The translations under genes were made by a program, and so were the position numbers. 64,000 bases of DNA from Salinirussus salinus. GTDB lineage: Archaea > Halobacteriota > Halobacteria > Halobacteriales > Haloarculaceae. The stretch covers positions 434,001 through 498,000 of the forward strand of contig NZ_WOWO01000003.1 in the NCBI RefSeq assembly GCF_009831455.1, read 5' to 3'. This document shows positions 24,101 to 32,573 of this stretch, one piece after another. The notes below the pieces were generated by a model. It was not told where the DNA came from and made no database searches. It saw nothing but the letters and a program-made list of their open reading frames with translations. How positions within the stretch are numbered: the first letter of the stretch is position 1; each line of letters begins with the position of its first letter.

Positions 24101-26644
24101 CGCCGGCTTCCCCGTCACCTCGAGCACCCGGTGGTCACCCTCGGCGGTCTCGAGTTTCCACTCGAAGGTCCTGGACTCGCCCGACTCCATCACGCCGTCG
24201 ATGATCTCGGCCGCGCGCTCGCTCGTGTACCCCTCCTCGGTCACGCTCAGCCCGTCGAGCCCCTTCTCGAGCACCGTCTCCCTGTCGTAGCTCACCGTCT
24301 CGCACATCGCGTCGTTGACCGCTATCATCTCCCCCGTCTCGGGGTCGTTGACCGTGATCGGGTCCGGCACGCCATTGAACACCTGTTCGTACTCCTGTTC
24401 GCGACGCTTGCGGGCGGTGACGTCCCGCTGGATCGACAGCACGCGCTCCTCCCCGCCGACCGTCCCCGGGGAGAGCGTCGCCTCCAGCCAGAGCCGCTCA
24501 CCGTCTTTGGTCTCGCCGCGCCACTCGACCGTCGTGGGCTCGCCGGTGTCGGCGACCTCGCCGATGAGCGCCTTCCCCCGCTCGCCGGTGTACCCCTCCT
24601 CGGTCGCGCTGAGGCCCTCGATCCCCAGCTCCCGGATCGTCCCGAGGTCGTCGTAGCCGAGCATCTCCCGGTAGGTGTCGTTGACGTCCGTGATCTCCCC
24701 GGTCTCCGGGTCGAACACCGCGATGGCGTCGTTGACGCCGTTGAAGACCTGCTCGTACTCCCGCTCGCGGCGCTTGCGGGCGGTGACGTCTTGGACCCGG
24801 CCGACGATGCGGTCGACGGTGCCGTCCTCGCCCTCGACCGGGAAACGGGTGACGGCGACCCACCGGGTCTCCCCGTCCCGCTGGATACGGTACTCCCCCT
24901 CGTAGGCCTCCTGGAAGTCGCCGGCCTCGACGTCTGCTCGCAGCCGCTCGACGTCTTCCTCGTACCGGGCCCTGTCCTCGGGGTGGGCGGCCTCGACGAA
25001 GGAGGTGGGGTTCTCGTCGAGCTCCTCGACCGGCCGGCCGTAGACCTCCTCGTAGGCGTCGTTGATGTAGAGGATCTCGGAGAAGTCGGCGGTCGCGAGG
25101 TAGATGATCTCGTCGATGTGGTCGGCGATGAGTTGGAAGCGGCGCTCGCTCTCGCGCAGCTCCCGCTGCTGGCGGCGCCGCTCGGTGACGTCGTCGAACG
25201 TCGCCAGCGTCGCCGGCTCGCCCCGGTACTGGATCCGCGAGACGTGCAGGTCGATGATGCGCCGCTCCCCGTCGCTCGTCCGGACCTCCACCTCGTAGTT
25301 CCGCGGCGGCCGGTCGCCGCTGGTCCGTTGCTCGTACCGCTCTTTGACCAGGTCGCGGTACTCCTCGGTCATCACCTCGTAGAAGGGGCGGCCGAGCAGC
25401 TCCGACTCCGACCAGCCGGTCAGGCGTTCCATCCGGGGGTTGACGAACTGGACCGACTCGTCCTGGACGATCATCACGCCGTTGGGGCTCTGCTCGACGA
25501 GCGTGCTGTACAGCCGGCGCCGCTCCTCGAGTCGCTCCTCGCGCTCCCGGCGCTCGGTGATGTCGCGGACGCTCGCGAGCACGCGCTCCTCGCCCCGGAT
25601 CTCGACGACGCGCAGGTGGACCTCGACCGGGAAGGTCTCGCCGTCGGCCCGCTCGTTGTGCCACTCGAACAGCTGTGGCCCCTCCTCCCTGGCGGCCGCG
25701 ATGCGGTCCCGGGCCTCCTCGTAGGCGTGGTCGGGCCCGGCGACCACGTCGATGGCCTCCCCCACCAGCTCCTCGCGGTCGTAGCCGTTCATCTCGCAGA
25801 ACCGGTCGTTGACGTCGCGTATCTCGCCGGTCTCGGGGTCGTGGACGACCAGCCCGTCGGAGATGCTCTCGAACACCTCGCGGTAGGTCCGCTCGAGCTG
25901 TCGGCGCTCGGTCGCGTCCGTCGCGGCCCACAGCACCAGCTCCCGGGGGCCGAAGGTCACCCGTTCGACCCGGGAGTCGGTCCAGCGGACCGTCCCGTCG
26001 GCCCGCTCGAAGGGCCACTCGAGGGTCACCGGCTCCTCCTGGCCCGCGGCCTCTCCGACGACCTCCCGCGCGCGCTCGCCGTCGTATCCGGCCACGTCGG
26101 CCGTGAGCGCCCCCAGCGACAGCGACCGCAGCTCCTCCCGCGGGTAGCCGAGTGCCTCACAGGCCTGGCGGTTGGCCCGGAGCACCTCCCCGGTCTCCGG
26201 GTCGTGCAGCGTCACCCCGCCCGCGACCCCGTCGTAGAGCTCCTGGAGCCCCTCCCGGGCGCGCTCGCGCTCGACCGTCTCGACGACCCGCTCGGCGAAC
26301 AGCTCCGGCGCCGTTTCGGTCACCGCCGCCGGTAGCGTCTCGTCCGCGCCCGCCTCGAGTGCCTCGACGGCCCCGCCGTCCGCGCCGTTCGTGAGCGCGA
26401 CCACCGGCAGCTCCGGGCGCTTTTCGGTACACTCCTCGACGACGTCGGTGCAGTCGACGCCGGACGCGCTGTCGACGACCACGCAGTGTAGCGGCTGGTC
26501 CCGGTCAGAGTCCACGACTGTCGCCGGCTCCACCGGCTCGACGTCGAGCGGGCGGTCGACGGCCTCGGCGTCAGAGAGCGGCGACTCGATGGACCCGTTC
26601 CCGAACACCCCCACACGGAGCGGTCCGGGTCCGAGCGGAAACAT
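21194..26644 (-). CDS. Giant PAS/GAF sensor with HTH-10 output, Bat family (about 1816 aa)
   Basis: Residues 1-120 resemble a receiver domain (HCVVVDSASGVDCTDVV, LPVVALTNGAD) but lack clear phosphoacceptor context. Nine PAS domains follow, each with a DPETGE...VNDxxxEMxGYD-type core. Two GAF-like domains occupy about 1245-1570, then a Bat linker. An HTH-10 domain at about 1751-1816 (LTDRQLEVLRTALSAGYFEWPR, SEVASRLDITQPTLNKHLRLAE) binds DNA. There is no kinase, so sensing and output are joined in one chain, as in the bacterio-opsin activator. GATTTACC lies 27 bases before the ATG. The target genes are unknown. It is much longer than typical Bat proteins. Confidence 0.9.
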   Translation of the reverse strand: MFPLGPGPLRVGVFGNGSIESPLSDAEAVDRPLDVEPVEPATVVDSDRDQPLHCVVVDSASGVDCTDVVEECTEKRPELPVVALTNGADGGAVEALEAGADETLPAAVTETAPELFAERVVETVERERAREGLQELYDGVAGGVTLHDPETGEVLRANRQACEALGYPREELRSLSLGALTADVAGYDGERAREVVGEAAGQEEPVTLEWPFERADGTVRWTDSRVERVTFGPRELVLWAATDATERRQLERTYREVFESISDGLVVHDPETGEIRDVNDRFCEMNGYDREELVGEAIDVVAGPDHAYEEARDRIAAAREEGPQLFEWHNERADGETFPVEVHLRVVEIRGEERVLASVRDITERREREERLEERRRLYSTLVEQSPNGVMIVQDESVQFVNPRMERLTGWSESELLGRPFYEVMTEEYRDLVKERYEQRTSGDRPPRNYEVEVRTSDGERRIIDLHVSRIQYRGEPATLATFDDVTERRRQQRELRESERRFQLIADHIDEIIYLATADFSEILYINDAYEEVYGRPVEELDENPTSFVEAAHPEDRARYEEDVERLRADVEAGDFQEAYEGEYRIQRDGETRWVAVTRFPVEGEDGTVDRIVGRVQDVTARKRREREYEQVFNGVNDAIAVFDPETGEITDVNDTYREMLGYDDLGTIRELGIEGLSATEEGYTGERGKALIGEVADTGEPTTVEWRGETKDGERLWLEATLSPGTVGGEERVLSIQRDVTARKRREQEYEQVFNGVPDPITVNDPETGEMIAVNDAMCETVSYDRETVLEKGLDGLSVTEEGYTSERAAEIIDGVMESGESRTFEWKLETAEGDHRVLEVTGKPATVGGEERYISLTRDVTERKRREQEYEQVFNSVTDGIVVFDPEAGELTDVNDTYLEMVGYDDIETIRELGAEGLSADGPEFTGERVDSIVERVAKTGETETVEWEVERADGEQRVFEVNSTTATVGGEKRVLSLNRDVTERKRREREYEQIFNGVNDGIAVHDPETGEVIDVNEPMCELTGYDREALLAEGGSLVDVPEEGYSSERAGGIVREVMETGERRTFEWLVERKDGQRRWLEVNATPAVLNGEPRCLSLMRDVTEQRRTERRLEEILERIDEAVFMTRAEEITGASQAPDYVSSGYEEIWGQPIEAIRETYEAGFFGTLHPDDEAGYRAFVEGIAEDIAAGDAADRYAREYRIERPDGEVRWVHSDYYPTEWETGSTRVVIVSRDVTERKARERRIASFDDATEDLATADTPAEATRTAVEAAAETLGLPAVGAFLYDEEEGVLRPAVTAGPLPAAVAEPVGPGDGPLWEGFATGTVVAPDGGDSEPGLVGDGETATPAELSDLAGWRALALGNHGVLLVGSPDRALGSKTIQAAHVLAATLEAALNHLEGQQRLEAQQEQLRTQTERAERLDRIARLTQQVEAAITDASTPSEVERAVCRRLAGSGPYDLAWVGGAEVGTDRLAPRAVVGAPDQYVGALDLSAEGTADPHPAVTAWRTDDLQVADSLVDSGPAGDWRRRALSEGYQSLCAAPLTYDGVTHGVLTVGVESPNAFGERERDVLAQLGTSIANALAAVERRRALESDETVELEFRGKGQALPFAQAAEAAGCRVGLERTATRQDGSVGVYFSFEGDVPENVPAVARRTLPGSVDVVAEEPSSTLVEVRTDDWFGSPLAEYGGVLREASAEPGETTVTVEVPTEADVRSFVERLQSVAPSLELVARRQHSTQGRTPTELSDQVQEALTDRQLEVLRTALSAGYFEWPRENDGSEVASRLDITQPTLNKHLRLAERKVFGLLFEPGG
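23300..24790 (-). repeat. Four tandem PAS modules of about 365 bp
   Basis: A near-identical linker encoding KRREREYEQVFNGV recurs with starts near 23648, 24014, 24377 and 24743, i.e. steps of 366, 363 and 366 bases (121-122 codons). Each linker precedes a PAS core with DPETGE. The high similarity points to recent internal duplication. Confidence 0.8.
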
Positions 26645-26762
26645 ACGGTGTCTCTCCACCTCCGCCCTGGTAAATCGTTCGTTCAGCTGAAACGCTGAGA
26701 GCGCGGACGGCGCCCCGCTCGGCCAGCACAACACAGTTCGGGGCGGCCCCGCTCTCTCCGGT

Positions 26763-27215
26763 ATGGAGGTCATCGAGAACACCCTTGAGGCCGGCGTCGA
26801 CGACGTTCTGGACCGGCCGCTGTTTGCCTTCCTCGCCCAGACTTCGCCCGACGGGCCGCGGGTGTCGCCGCTGTGGTTCCTCTGGGAGGACGGGGCGGTC
26901 TGGCACATCGCCCAGACGAGCGCTCGCTCCTACCCCGGACGGGTGCGCCGGGATTCCCGGACCGCGCTGGCGGTCGTGGATTTCGACCCCGCGGCCGGCC
27001 GCGTCGAGCACGTCGGGATCCGGGGGGAGGCGAGCCTCGAGCCCTACGACCCCGACCGGGCCGGGCGGCTCCTGGCGAAGTACCTCGGTCCCGACAGGCG
27101 GCAGTGGCCCGACCGCTTCTCGGGGCTGGACGCCGAGGGCTACCGGCTCATTCGGGTCGAGCCCGTGACCGTCGTCGCCCGCGACCAGTCGTACCCGGTC
27201 CCCGCGGACGGGTGA
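26763..27215 (+). CDS. Pyridoxamine 5'-phosphate oxidase-like flavin/F420-binding protein (150 aa)
   Basis: A single split-barrel domain: LDRPLFAFLAQTSPDGPRVS, PLWFLWEDGAVWHIAQTSA, the arginine-rich helix YPGRVRRDSRTALAVVDF, and EHVGIRGEASLEPYD. These match the PNPOx-like FMN/F420-binding fold, whose members include F420-dependent reductases. The 150-residue length fits a stand-alone domain. It is divergent from the giant sensor gene, sharing an upstream region of 118 bases. The substrate is not evident. Confidence 0.8.
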   Translation: MEVIENTLEAGVDDVLDRPLFAFLAQTSPDGPRVSPLWFLWEDGAVWHIAQTSARSYPGRVRRDSRTALAVVDFDPAAGRVEHVGIRGEASLEPYDPDRAGRLLAKYLGPDRRQWPDRFSGLDAEGYRLIRVEPVTVVARDQSYPVPADG

Positions 27216-27223
27216 CGGTCCGC

Positions 27224-27601
27224 TCAGAGGAGGACGAACAGCAGACCCGTGACGAGGGCGGCAAGGGCCAGCGCGACGAGGGTGAACCGCAGGGCCTGGA
27301 CCCGGTCGTCACGCCGTGCGCCCGGGTCGGTGACGGGTCCGGCGTCGCCGCCGTCGCCCCGGAAGTCGTAGCGGCTGAGCATCGCCAGGCGGACACAGAA
27401 GGCGCGGTAGGCCTGCAGTCCCCACTCGAAGCCGACGGTCAGGAACGCGAACACCGCGAGCAGGGCCGGCGCGGGAACGGCGCCGGCGACGTAGGCCAGG
27501 GTGGTCAGGCCGGCCGCGCCGAAGCCGGCGCCGGCGACGAGCAGGCGGCGCCGCCGCTGCCGGCTGCCGATGTTGCACCGCCCGGGCTGGTACGCGCTCA
27601 C
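27224..27601 (-). CDS. Small haloarchaeal membrane protein with YQPGRCNIG motif (125 aa)
   Basis: I do not recognise a named family. The proposed GTG start gives VSAYQPGRCNIGSRQRRRR, a basic leader, then two hydrophobic helices (LLVAGAGFGAAGLTTLAYVA and ALLAVFAFLTVGFEWGLQAY). A cytoplasmic loop follows and a last helix, FTLVALALAALVTGLLFVL, ends the protein. A longer in-frame reading exists upstream but would overlap the MFS gene on the other strand, so the GTG is preferred. Function is unknown. Confidence 0.6.
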   Translation of the reverse strand: MSAYQPGRCNIGSRQRRRRLLVAGAGFGAAGLTTLAYVAGAVPAPALLAVFAFLTVGFEWGLQAYRAFCVRLAMLSRYDFRGDGGDAGPVTDPGARRDDRVQALRFTLVALALAALVTGLLFVLL

Positions 27602-27743
27602 TTCCGGCCGTAGTGGCTCCGGCGTCTTGAGTTGCCGGATCTCCGGGCCGGCAGCCGGTTCGTGCCCGCTCTGCCCCGCCGCGGCGGCGGCGGTCGACTC
27701 GGCATCCGAGCGATTTTTGCCCCCGTCGGTCGCTCCACCGGAC

Positions 27744-29069
27744 GTGCTCTCCCTGGCCTCGCTGCTCGGCGACGACGCGGCCGTCCTCCGCGACCGGAAC
27801 TTCCAGCTCCTCCTGCTGTCGAACGTGCCGCCGGTCATCGGGACGGCGCTGCTCTCGCCGGTGCTCGACTCGCTGGTCGGGCCGTTCGGGACGACACAGA
27901 CCGACGTCGGCCTGCTGATCTCGGTTTTCACCGCACCGGGCATTCTCATCGTCCCGGTCGCGGGGGCGCTGGCCGACCGCTACGGCCGCAAGCCGGTGCT
28001 GGTCGCCGCGCTCGTGCTCTTCGGGCTGGCCGGGACCGCCATCGCGTTCACGACGGACTTCCGGGTCGCGCTCGGCCTCCGCTTGCTCCAGGGCGTGGGC
28101 TTTGCGGGGATCGTCCCGACGCTGATCACGAGCATCGGGGACTTCTACGAGGGCTCCCGGGAGGCCACGGCGCAGGGGCTTCGCTTCACCGTCTCCGGGC
28201 TGAGCCAGGCCGCCTTCCCGCTGCTCGCGGGCGTCCTCGTCGCGACGGCCTGGCAGTACCCGTTCCTGCTTTTCGCCATCGCGCTGCCGGCCGCGGCCGC
28301 GGTGGCCGTCTGGTTCGAGGAGCCGACGGCCGCCGGGGAGGCGGCGGCCGACGGCGGCCGCGGGGACTCCGGCGGCGACGAGCCGGCCCCCGGCAGGGGG
28401 GCAGTCGACTGGGACGAGGGGGTCTCGTACGGGCGTGCCCTCGCCGGGCTGGTCCGCCGGCCCCGCGTGCTCGCGCTCGTGGTCGGGCGCACGCTCCCGG
28501 TCGTGGTCTGGATCGGCTTTCTCACCTACAACTCCATCATCGTCGGCGACCTGCTCGGCGGGACGCCGGCTCAGGCCGGCCTGCTGACCGCCGTCGGCAG
28601 CGTCGCCTTCGCGGGTGCGGCCAGCCAGGCCGGCCGGGTGACCGAGTTCTTCGACTCCCGCTTTTACCCGCTCGTGGCCGCCAACTGCTGTCTGGCGGTC
28701 GGGCTTGCGGTCGTTCTCTTTGCGCCCGGCGTCCCGGTGGCCGGCGTCGGCATCCTCGTGACGGGCGTGGGGTTCGGCCTCGCGCTCTCGCTGTACCGGA
28801 GCATCGTCACCGGGCTGGCCTCCCAGTCGCTGCGGGCCGGGCTGGTCAGCGTCGCCGAGGCCGGCGGCCGCGTCACCGCGACGGCAACCCCGGTCGCGAT
28901 GGGCGCGGCCATCGCCGCCCTCGCGCCACAGCTCGGCTTCGGACCGGCCGTCCGCGTCGTCGGTCTCGGCGTCGCCGTCGTCGGCGGCGGCGGCGGCGTG
29001 GTCTGCCTGCTCGTCGCCCGCCTCTCCCCGCCGGCCCCCGCCGAGCGCGAGGGCGCGGCGGCCGAGTAG
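27744..29069 (+). CDS. Major facilitator superfamily transporter (about 441 aa)
   Basis: Twelve predicted membrane helices in two halves, joined by an acidic loop around 190-235. The loop between helices 2 and 3 has ADRYGRKP, the MFS motif A, and LRLLQGVGFAGIVP matches helix 4 of drug-efflux-type members. The substrate is unknown; efflux is likelier than uptake. No ATG is suitably placed, and the GTG at 27744 was chosen because it puts the first helix directly downstream. A T-rich GATTTTTGCC about 25 bases upstream serves as TATA. Confidence 0.82.
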   Translation: MLSLASLLGDDAAVLRDRNFQLLLLSNVPPVIGTALLSPVLDSLVGPFGTTQTDVGLLISVFTAPGILIVPVAGALADRYGRKPVLVAALVLFGLAGTAIAFTTDFRVALGLRLLQGVGFAGIVPTLITSIGDFYEGSREATAQGLRFTVSGLSQAAFPLLAGVLVATAWQYPFLLFAIALPAAAAVAVWFEEPTAAGEAAADGGRGDSGGDEPAPGRGAVDWDEGVSYGRALAGLVRRPRVLALVVGRTLPVVVWIGFLTYNSIIVGDLLGGTPAQAGLLTAVGSVAFAGAASQAGRVTEFFDSRFYPLVAANCCLAVGLAVVLFAPGVPVAGVGILVTGVGFGLALSLYRSIVTGLASQSLRAGLVSVAEAGGRVTATATPVAMGAAIAALAPQLGFGPAVRVVGLGVAVVGGGGGVVCLLVARLSPPAPAEREGAAAE

Positions 29070-29094
29070 CTGGCGCGCTCCCGTCCGGCGCCGC

Positions 29095-30003
29095 TCAGTA
29101 CGGCACCGAGAGGTACTCGGCAGGGACGGCGTTTCTGGCGGTCACCAGCGGGTCGACGACCTGGCTTATCTCCAGACCGCCCACGAGACTCGAGAACAGG
29201 TAGGCCTCGGTCTTGGACATGCCGTGGTCCGCTTGAAGAAGCGCCAGGACGTCCCGGTTGGCGAGTTCGACGGCCTCCTCCATCGTGTCGGCGCTAGCGA
29301 CGGACTTGACGGCCTCGCCGGTGTCGACGACCGGGCGGTCGATCCCCACCTCGGGGTCCGAGACCACGGAGACCGTGATGTCGATGTCGGTCCCGATCTC
29401 GGCGCCGGTGCCACACATCTCCCCGTCGGCCATGGCGGCCTTGGAGTCGCCCATCGCCAGCATGGCGCCCTCCTGGAAGACCGGGAAGTAGGCGGTCGTG
29501 CCGCCGGTCATGTCGGTGGTGTCGAGGTTCCCGCCGTGGTCGTGGGGAGTCAGCGTCGAGATGGTCTCCTCGGCAGTGGCGACCCCGATGGTCCCGATCA
29601 CCGGGTCGATGGGGACGTCGATCCCGTCGAAGTCGAGGGTGTCGCCGTCGACTGCCGTGATCTCGGTGGCAGGGTGGTCGATCTCCTCGTCGTCCTGCAG
29701 GAGGCCGAAGCCCGGGGCCGTTATCACCCGGCCGCGGTCCTCGTTGACCCGGACGTCCTCGATCTCGACTTTCAGGACGTCGCCGGGCTCGGCCCCCTCG
29801 ACGGCGATGGGGCCGGTGGCGGCGTTTACCTCCTCGGGGATCGCGTCGAGCAGGTCGTCGTCGGTCTGGATCTCCTTGTTGAGGCTGTCTATCGTCTCGA
29901 CCGTGAGCGACTCCCCGTCGGCGGCGGTGTAGACGGGTTCCATCTCCGGCCCGAACTCGTACACGTGTCCGTCGTCGTCGTAGGAAACGACCTGGCGTGA
30001 CAT
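29095..30003 (-). CDS. Acetamidase/formamidase family protein (302 aa)
   Basis: An amide hydrolase of the FmdA/AmdA family, expected to release ammonia from formamide, acetamide or similar. Family segments seen are AEPGDVLKVEIEDV, DVPIDPVIGTIGVA, TPHDHGGNLDTTDM, FQEGAMLAMGDSKAAMADGE and GTGAEI. The length is normal for the short archaeal form. It is divergent from a branched-chain-type ABC transporter starting 135 bases away, an arrangement matching amide/urea uptake loci (inference). A T6 stretch about 25 bases before the ATG acts as promoter. The protein is cytoplasmic. Confidence 0.9.
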   Translation of the reverse strand: MSRQVVSYDDDGHVYEFGPEMEPVYTAADGESLTVETIDSLNKEIQTDDDLLDAIPEEVNAATGPIAVEGAEPGDVLKVEIEDVRVNEDRGRVITAPGFGLLQDDEEIDHPATEITAVDGDTLDFDGIDVPIDPVIGTIGVATAEETISTLTPHDHGGNLDTTDMTGGTTAYFPVFQEGAMLAMGDSKAAMADGEMCGTGAEIGTDIDITVSVVSDPEVGIDRPVVDTGEAVKSVASADTMEEAVELANRDVLALLQADHGMSKTEAYLFSSLVGGLEISQVVDPLVTARNAVPAEYLSVPY

Positions 30004-30138
30004 ACAGGCAGGCTTCGGACGATCGGTACAAAAAACCCGCTCCCCTGGCGACCGTTTGCCGGGGCTTTCGACGGGCCGAGCACTCGCCGTATCAGTCAGC
30101 TATTTACGTCCCTACCCTCGTAGCTCCCGCTGTTGGTT

Positions 30139-31242
30139 ATGGCCCTGTTACGCGACAAGACACCTGATTGGGTGCCGGACCGGACCCGGGTCCGGACGGC
30201 GTTGTTCGTTGCCGTGCTCGCCCTGTTACTGCTCGACGTCCTGCGGCGGCTGCTCGGAGAGTCGCTCGCGCCGTCACTGCTGACCGGCTACCTCTGGAAC
30301 GGGCTCGTCTTCGGGCTGGTGATCGGCCTGGCGGGGGTCGGCCTCTCGCTGACCTACGACCTGCTCGGGTTCGCCAACTTCGCGCACGGCGACTACATCA
30401 GCGTCTCGGCCTTCGTCGGCTGGGGGTCGACCTACCTCGTCGCCGGCTTCGGTGACTTCGACCCGCTGAACCTGCTTTTCCTCGGGGTCGGGGATACCGT
30501 CTTCCCCCGCGATGTCGGGATCAGCGTGACGAACACCCCGGGGGCGGTGCTCGTCGGGCTGGTCGTCGCCGCGGTCGGGGGCGCCGTGGTCGCCCTGCTG
30601 TTCGACCGCTTCGTCTACCGGTCGATGCGAAAGAGCGGGGCCATCGCCCTGCTGATCGCGTCGATCGGCGTGGCCTTCACGCTGCGTTTCATGATGGTGT
30701 TTCTGTTCACGCAGGATTCCTTCGGCCTGACGGTGAGCGCCTGGGCCTACGAGCTCTCGCTGCCGGGCGGGACGGTCAACGTCAGCGCCCCGGAGCTGTT
30801 GCTCGTGACCGTCGCCGGGGTCTCGATGGTGAGCGTCCACCTGCTTCTGACGCGGACGAAACTCGGCAAGGCGATGCGGGCGATGTCGGCCAACCGCGAC
30901 CTGGCGCGGGTGACGGGGATCCCCTCCGAGCGGGTTGTCACCGCCACCTGGCTGGTCGGCGGCGCGCTGGCCGGCCTCGCCGGCTTCATGATCGCCCTCT
31001 TCCAGGGGACGATCAACTACCAGCTGGGGTGGACGCTTCTCCTGCTCGTCTTCGCGGGCGTCATCATGGGCGGGATCGGCTCGGTCTACGGCGCCATCGC
31101 CGGCGGCGTGCTGATCGGACTGGTCACCCGCGTCTCGCAGGTCTGGATCCCGGCCAGCTTCGCCGAGGCGGTCGGCTTCGCGGTCATGATCGCGGTGCTC
31201 CTCACCCGCCCGTCGGGCCTCTTCGGAGGTGACACGCTGTGA
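30139..31242 (+). CDS. livH: Branched-chain-type ABC transporter permease, LivH/UrtB-like (367 aa)
   Basis: A membrane permease with about nine helices. It carries LSLTYDLLGFANFAHGDYI, a signature of the LivH group, and the C-terminal LLLLVFAGVIMGGIGSVYGA that contacts the ATPases. The ATG is preferred over an in-frame TTG two codons earlier. It begins a four-gene run with 4-base overlaps: livH-livM-livG-livF. Opposite lie an amidase and a binding-protein gene. The likely cargo is an amide, urea or amino acid; the amidase makes short amides attractive. Confidence 0.88.
   Translation: MALLRDKTPDWVPDRTRVRTALFVAVLALLLLDVLRRLLGESLAPSLLTGYLWNGLVFGLVIGLAGVGLSLTYDLLGFANFAHGDYISVSAFVGWGSTYLVAGFGDFDPLNLLFLGVGDTVFPRDVGISVTNTPGAVLVGLVVAAVGGAVVALLFDRFVYRSMRKSGAIALLIASIGVAFTLRFMMVFLFTQDSFGLTVSAWAYELSLPGGTVNVSAPELLLVTVAGVSMVSVHLLLTRTKLGKAMRAMSANRDLARVTGIPSERVVTATWLVGGALAGLAGFMIALFQGTINYQLGWTLLLLVFAGVIMGGIGSVYGAIAGGVLIGLVTRVSQVWIPASFAEAVGFAVMIAVLLTRPSGLFGGDTL
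31225..31232 (+). promoter_or_regulatory. Full Shine-Dalgarno site for livM
   Basis: GGAGGTGA is an eight-base match to the 16S anti-SD sequence, 6 bases before the GTG start. It decides this non-ATG start. Confidence 0.75.
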
Positions 31243-32573
31243 GCGGCGCGACCGACCCGGTCGGCCGCCGGCTCCCCGACTGGGCGGCCGGCTACTGGGA
31301 ACGGGACGTCGTCAAGATCTTCGCCACGCTCGGGGTCGTCTACCTCCTGTACCTGATCACCGGCGTGTTACTCGGTTACGACCTCTCCGGCCAGCTCAAC
31401 TCGCTGCGTCGGGTCACCTTCCTGGTCGTGGTCTACGGCATCGCCGCGCTCGTCGTGAACCTCCACTGGGGGTACAGCGGGCTGTTCAACATCGGCGTCG
31501 CCGGGTTCATGGCCATCGGCGTCTACACGGCGACGATCCTCTCGCGGCCGGTCGCCGGCCAGAACCCGACGGGGTCGCTCCCGGGTTTCGGGGTGCCCCT
31601 CGCCCTGGCCGTCGTCGCCGGGGTGCTCGTGGCCGCCGCGGCCGGCTACGTCGCCGCGCTCCCCTCGCTTCGGCTCCGGGACGACTACTTCGCGATCGTC
31701 ACCCTGGCGTTCGCGGAGATCGTCCGGATCACGTTCCAGTCCGCCGAACTCCAGGAAGTCACGGTCCTCGGGTGGACCTTCGGAACCGGCGGCGGACGGG
31801 GGATCCGGACGTTCTCGAATCCGGTGCGGGACTTCTTCGACACGGCCGGCCAGCCGGTCGTCGCTGCCGCCGAGGGGCTCGGGATCGACGGCCAGCTGGT
31901 CGCCGGGTGGGCCTTCGTGCTCGTCCTGCTTGCCATCCTGGTCGGCACCTACCTGCTCATCGCCCGGCTGTCGGCCTCGCCCTTCGGCCGGGTGCTGAAG
32001 GGGATCCGCGACGACGAGGAGGCCACCCAGTCCCTGGCCAAGCGGACCTCGTCGTTCAAGGTCCGCGCGTTCGTCATCGGCTGTGCGGTGCTCGGTCTGC
32101 TCGGGATCGTCTGGCAGGGGGCGAGCAGCGGCTACGTCACGCCGAGCCGATTCCTCCCGGAGCTGACCTTCTTCATCTGGATCGCCGTCATCGTCGGCGG
32201 CGCCGGCTCGAACACCGGCACGGTCGTCGGCACGATCCTCTTCGTTGGGCTCGTCCTCGAGGGGCCCGGCCAGCTCCGCCGGGTCGTCGAGGAGTTCGTC
32301 GGCCTGTCGGGCTCGGTGCCGACCTTCCCCGACGCGCTGGGCGCGCTGGGGAGCGGCAGCGTCGACCCGCTCCTGTTGTACGTCTTCGACCAGACCAGCG
32401 CCCTCCGGGTGGTGTTGACCGGCCTGCTGCTCATCTGGCTGCTCAAGCGCCGTCCCCAGGGGCTGTTCGGGGACCGCCGGGAGGTGGCCTCGAGCATCGA
32501 CCTCGAGGAGCGGGTCCAGAAGCGCCGCGGGAGCGGGTCCGAGGCGCAGGCACAGGGAGGTGACGCGGATTGA
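31239..32573 (+). CDS. livM: Branched-chain-type ABC transporter permease, LivM/UrtC-like (444 aa)
   Basis: The second permease subunit. Hydrophobic helices fill most of residues 25-385. WGYSGLFNIGVAGFMAIGVY is the LivM core signature, and FFIWIAVIVGGAGSNTGTVV near the C terminus contacts the ATPases. The GTG start overlaps the livH stop (GTGA). The C terminus is an acidic-basic cytosolic tail. It probably pairs with LivH as a heterodimer in the membrane. Confidence 0.88.
   Translation: MSGATDPVGRRLPDWAAGYWERDVVKIFATLGVVYLLYLITGVLLGYDLSGQLNSLRRVTFLVVVYGIAALVVNLHWGYSGLFNIGVAGFMAIGVYTATILSRPVAGQNPTGSLPGFGVPLALAVVAGVLVAAAAGYVAALPSLRLRDDYFAIVTLAFAEIVRITFQSAELQEVTVLGWTFGTGGGRGIRTFSNPVRDFFDTAGQPVVAAAEGLGIDGQLVAGWAFVLVLLAILVGTYLLIARLSASPFGRVLKGIRDDEEATQSLAKRTSSFKVRAFVIGCAVLGLLGIVWQGASSGYVTPSRFLPELTFFIWIAVIVGGAGSNTGTVVGTILFVGLVLEGPGQLRRVVEEFVGLSGSVPTFPDALGALGSGSVDPLLLYVFDQTSALRVVLTGLLLIWLLKRRPQGLFGDRREVASSIDLEERVQKRRGSGSEAQAQGGDAD
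32556..32563 (+). promoter_or_regulatory. Full Shine-Dalgarno site for livG
   Basis: GGAGGTGA occurs exactly 6 bases before the TTG start, the same sequence and spacing as for livM and livF. Confidence 0.75.

Noticed and set aside
22541-26335. 1264-aa plus-strand ORF opposite the PAS regulator
   Set aside because: Mirrors the repeats of the real gene on the other strand; no start region and no recognisable domain.
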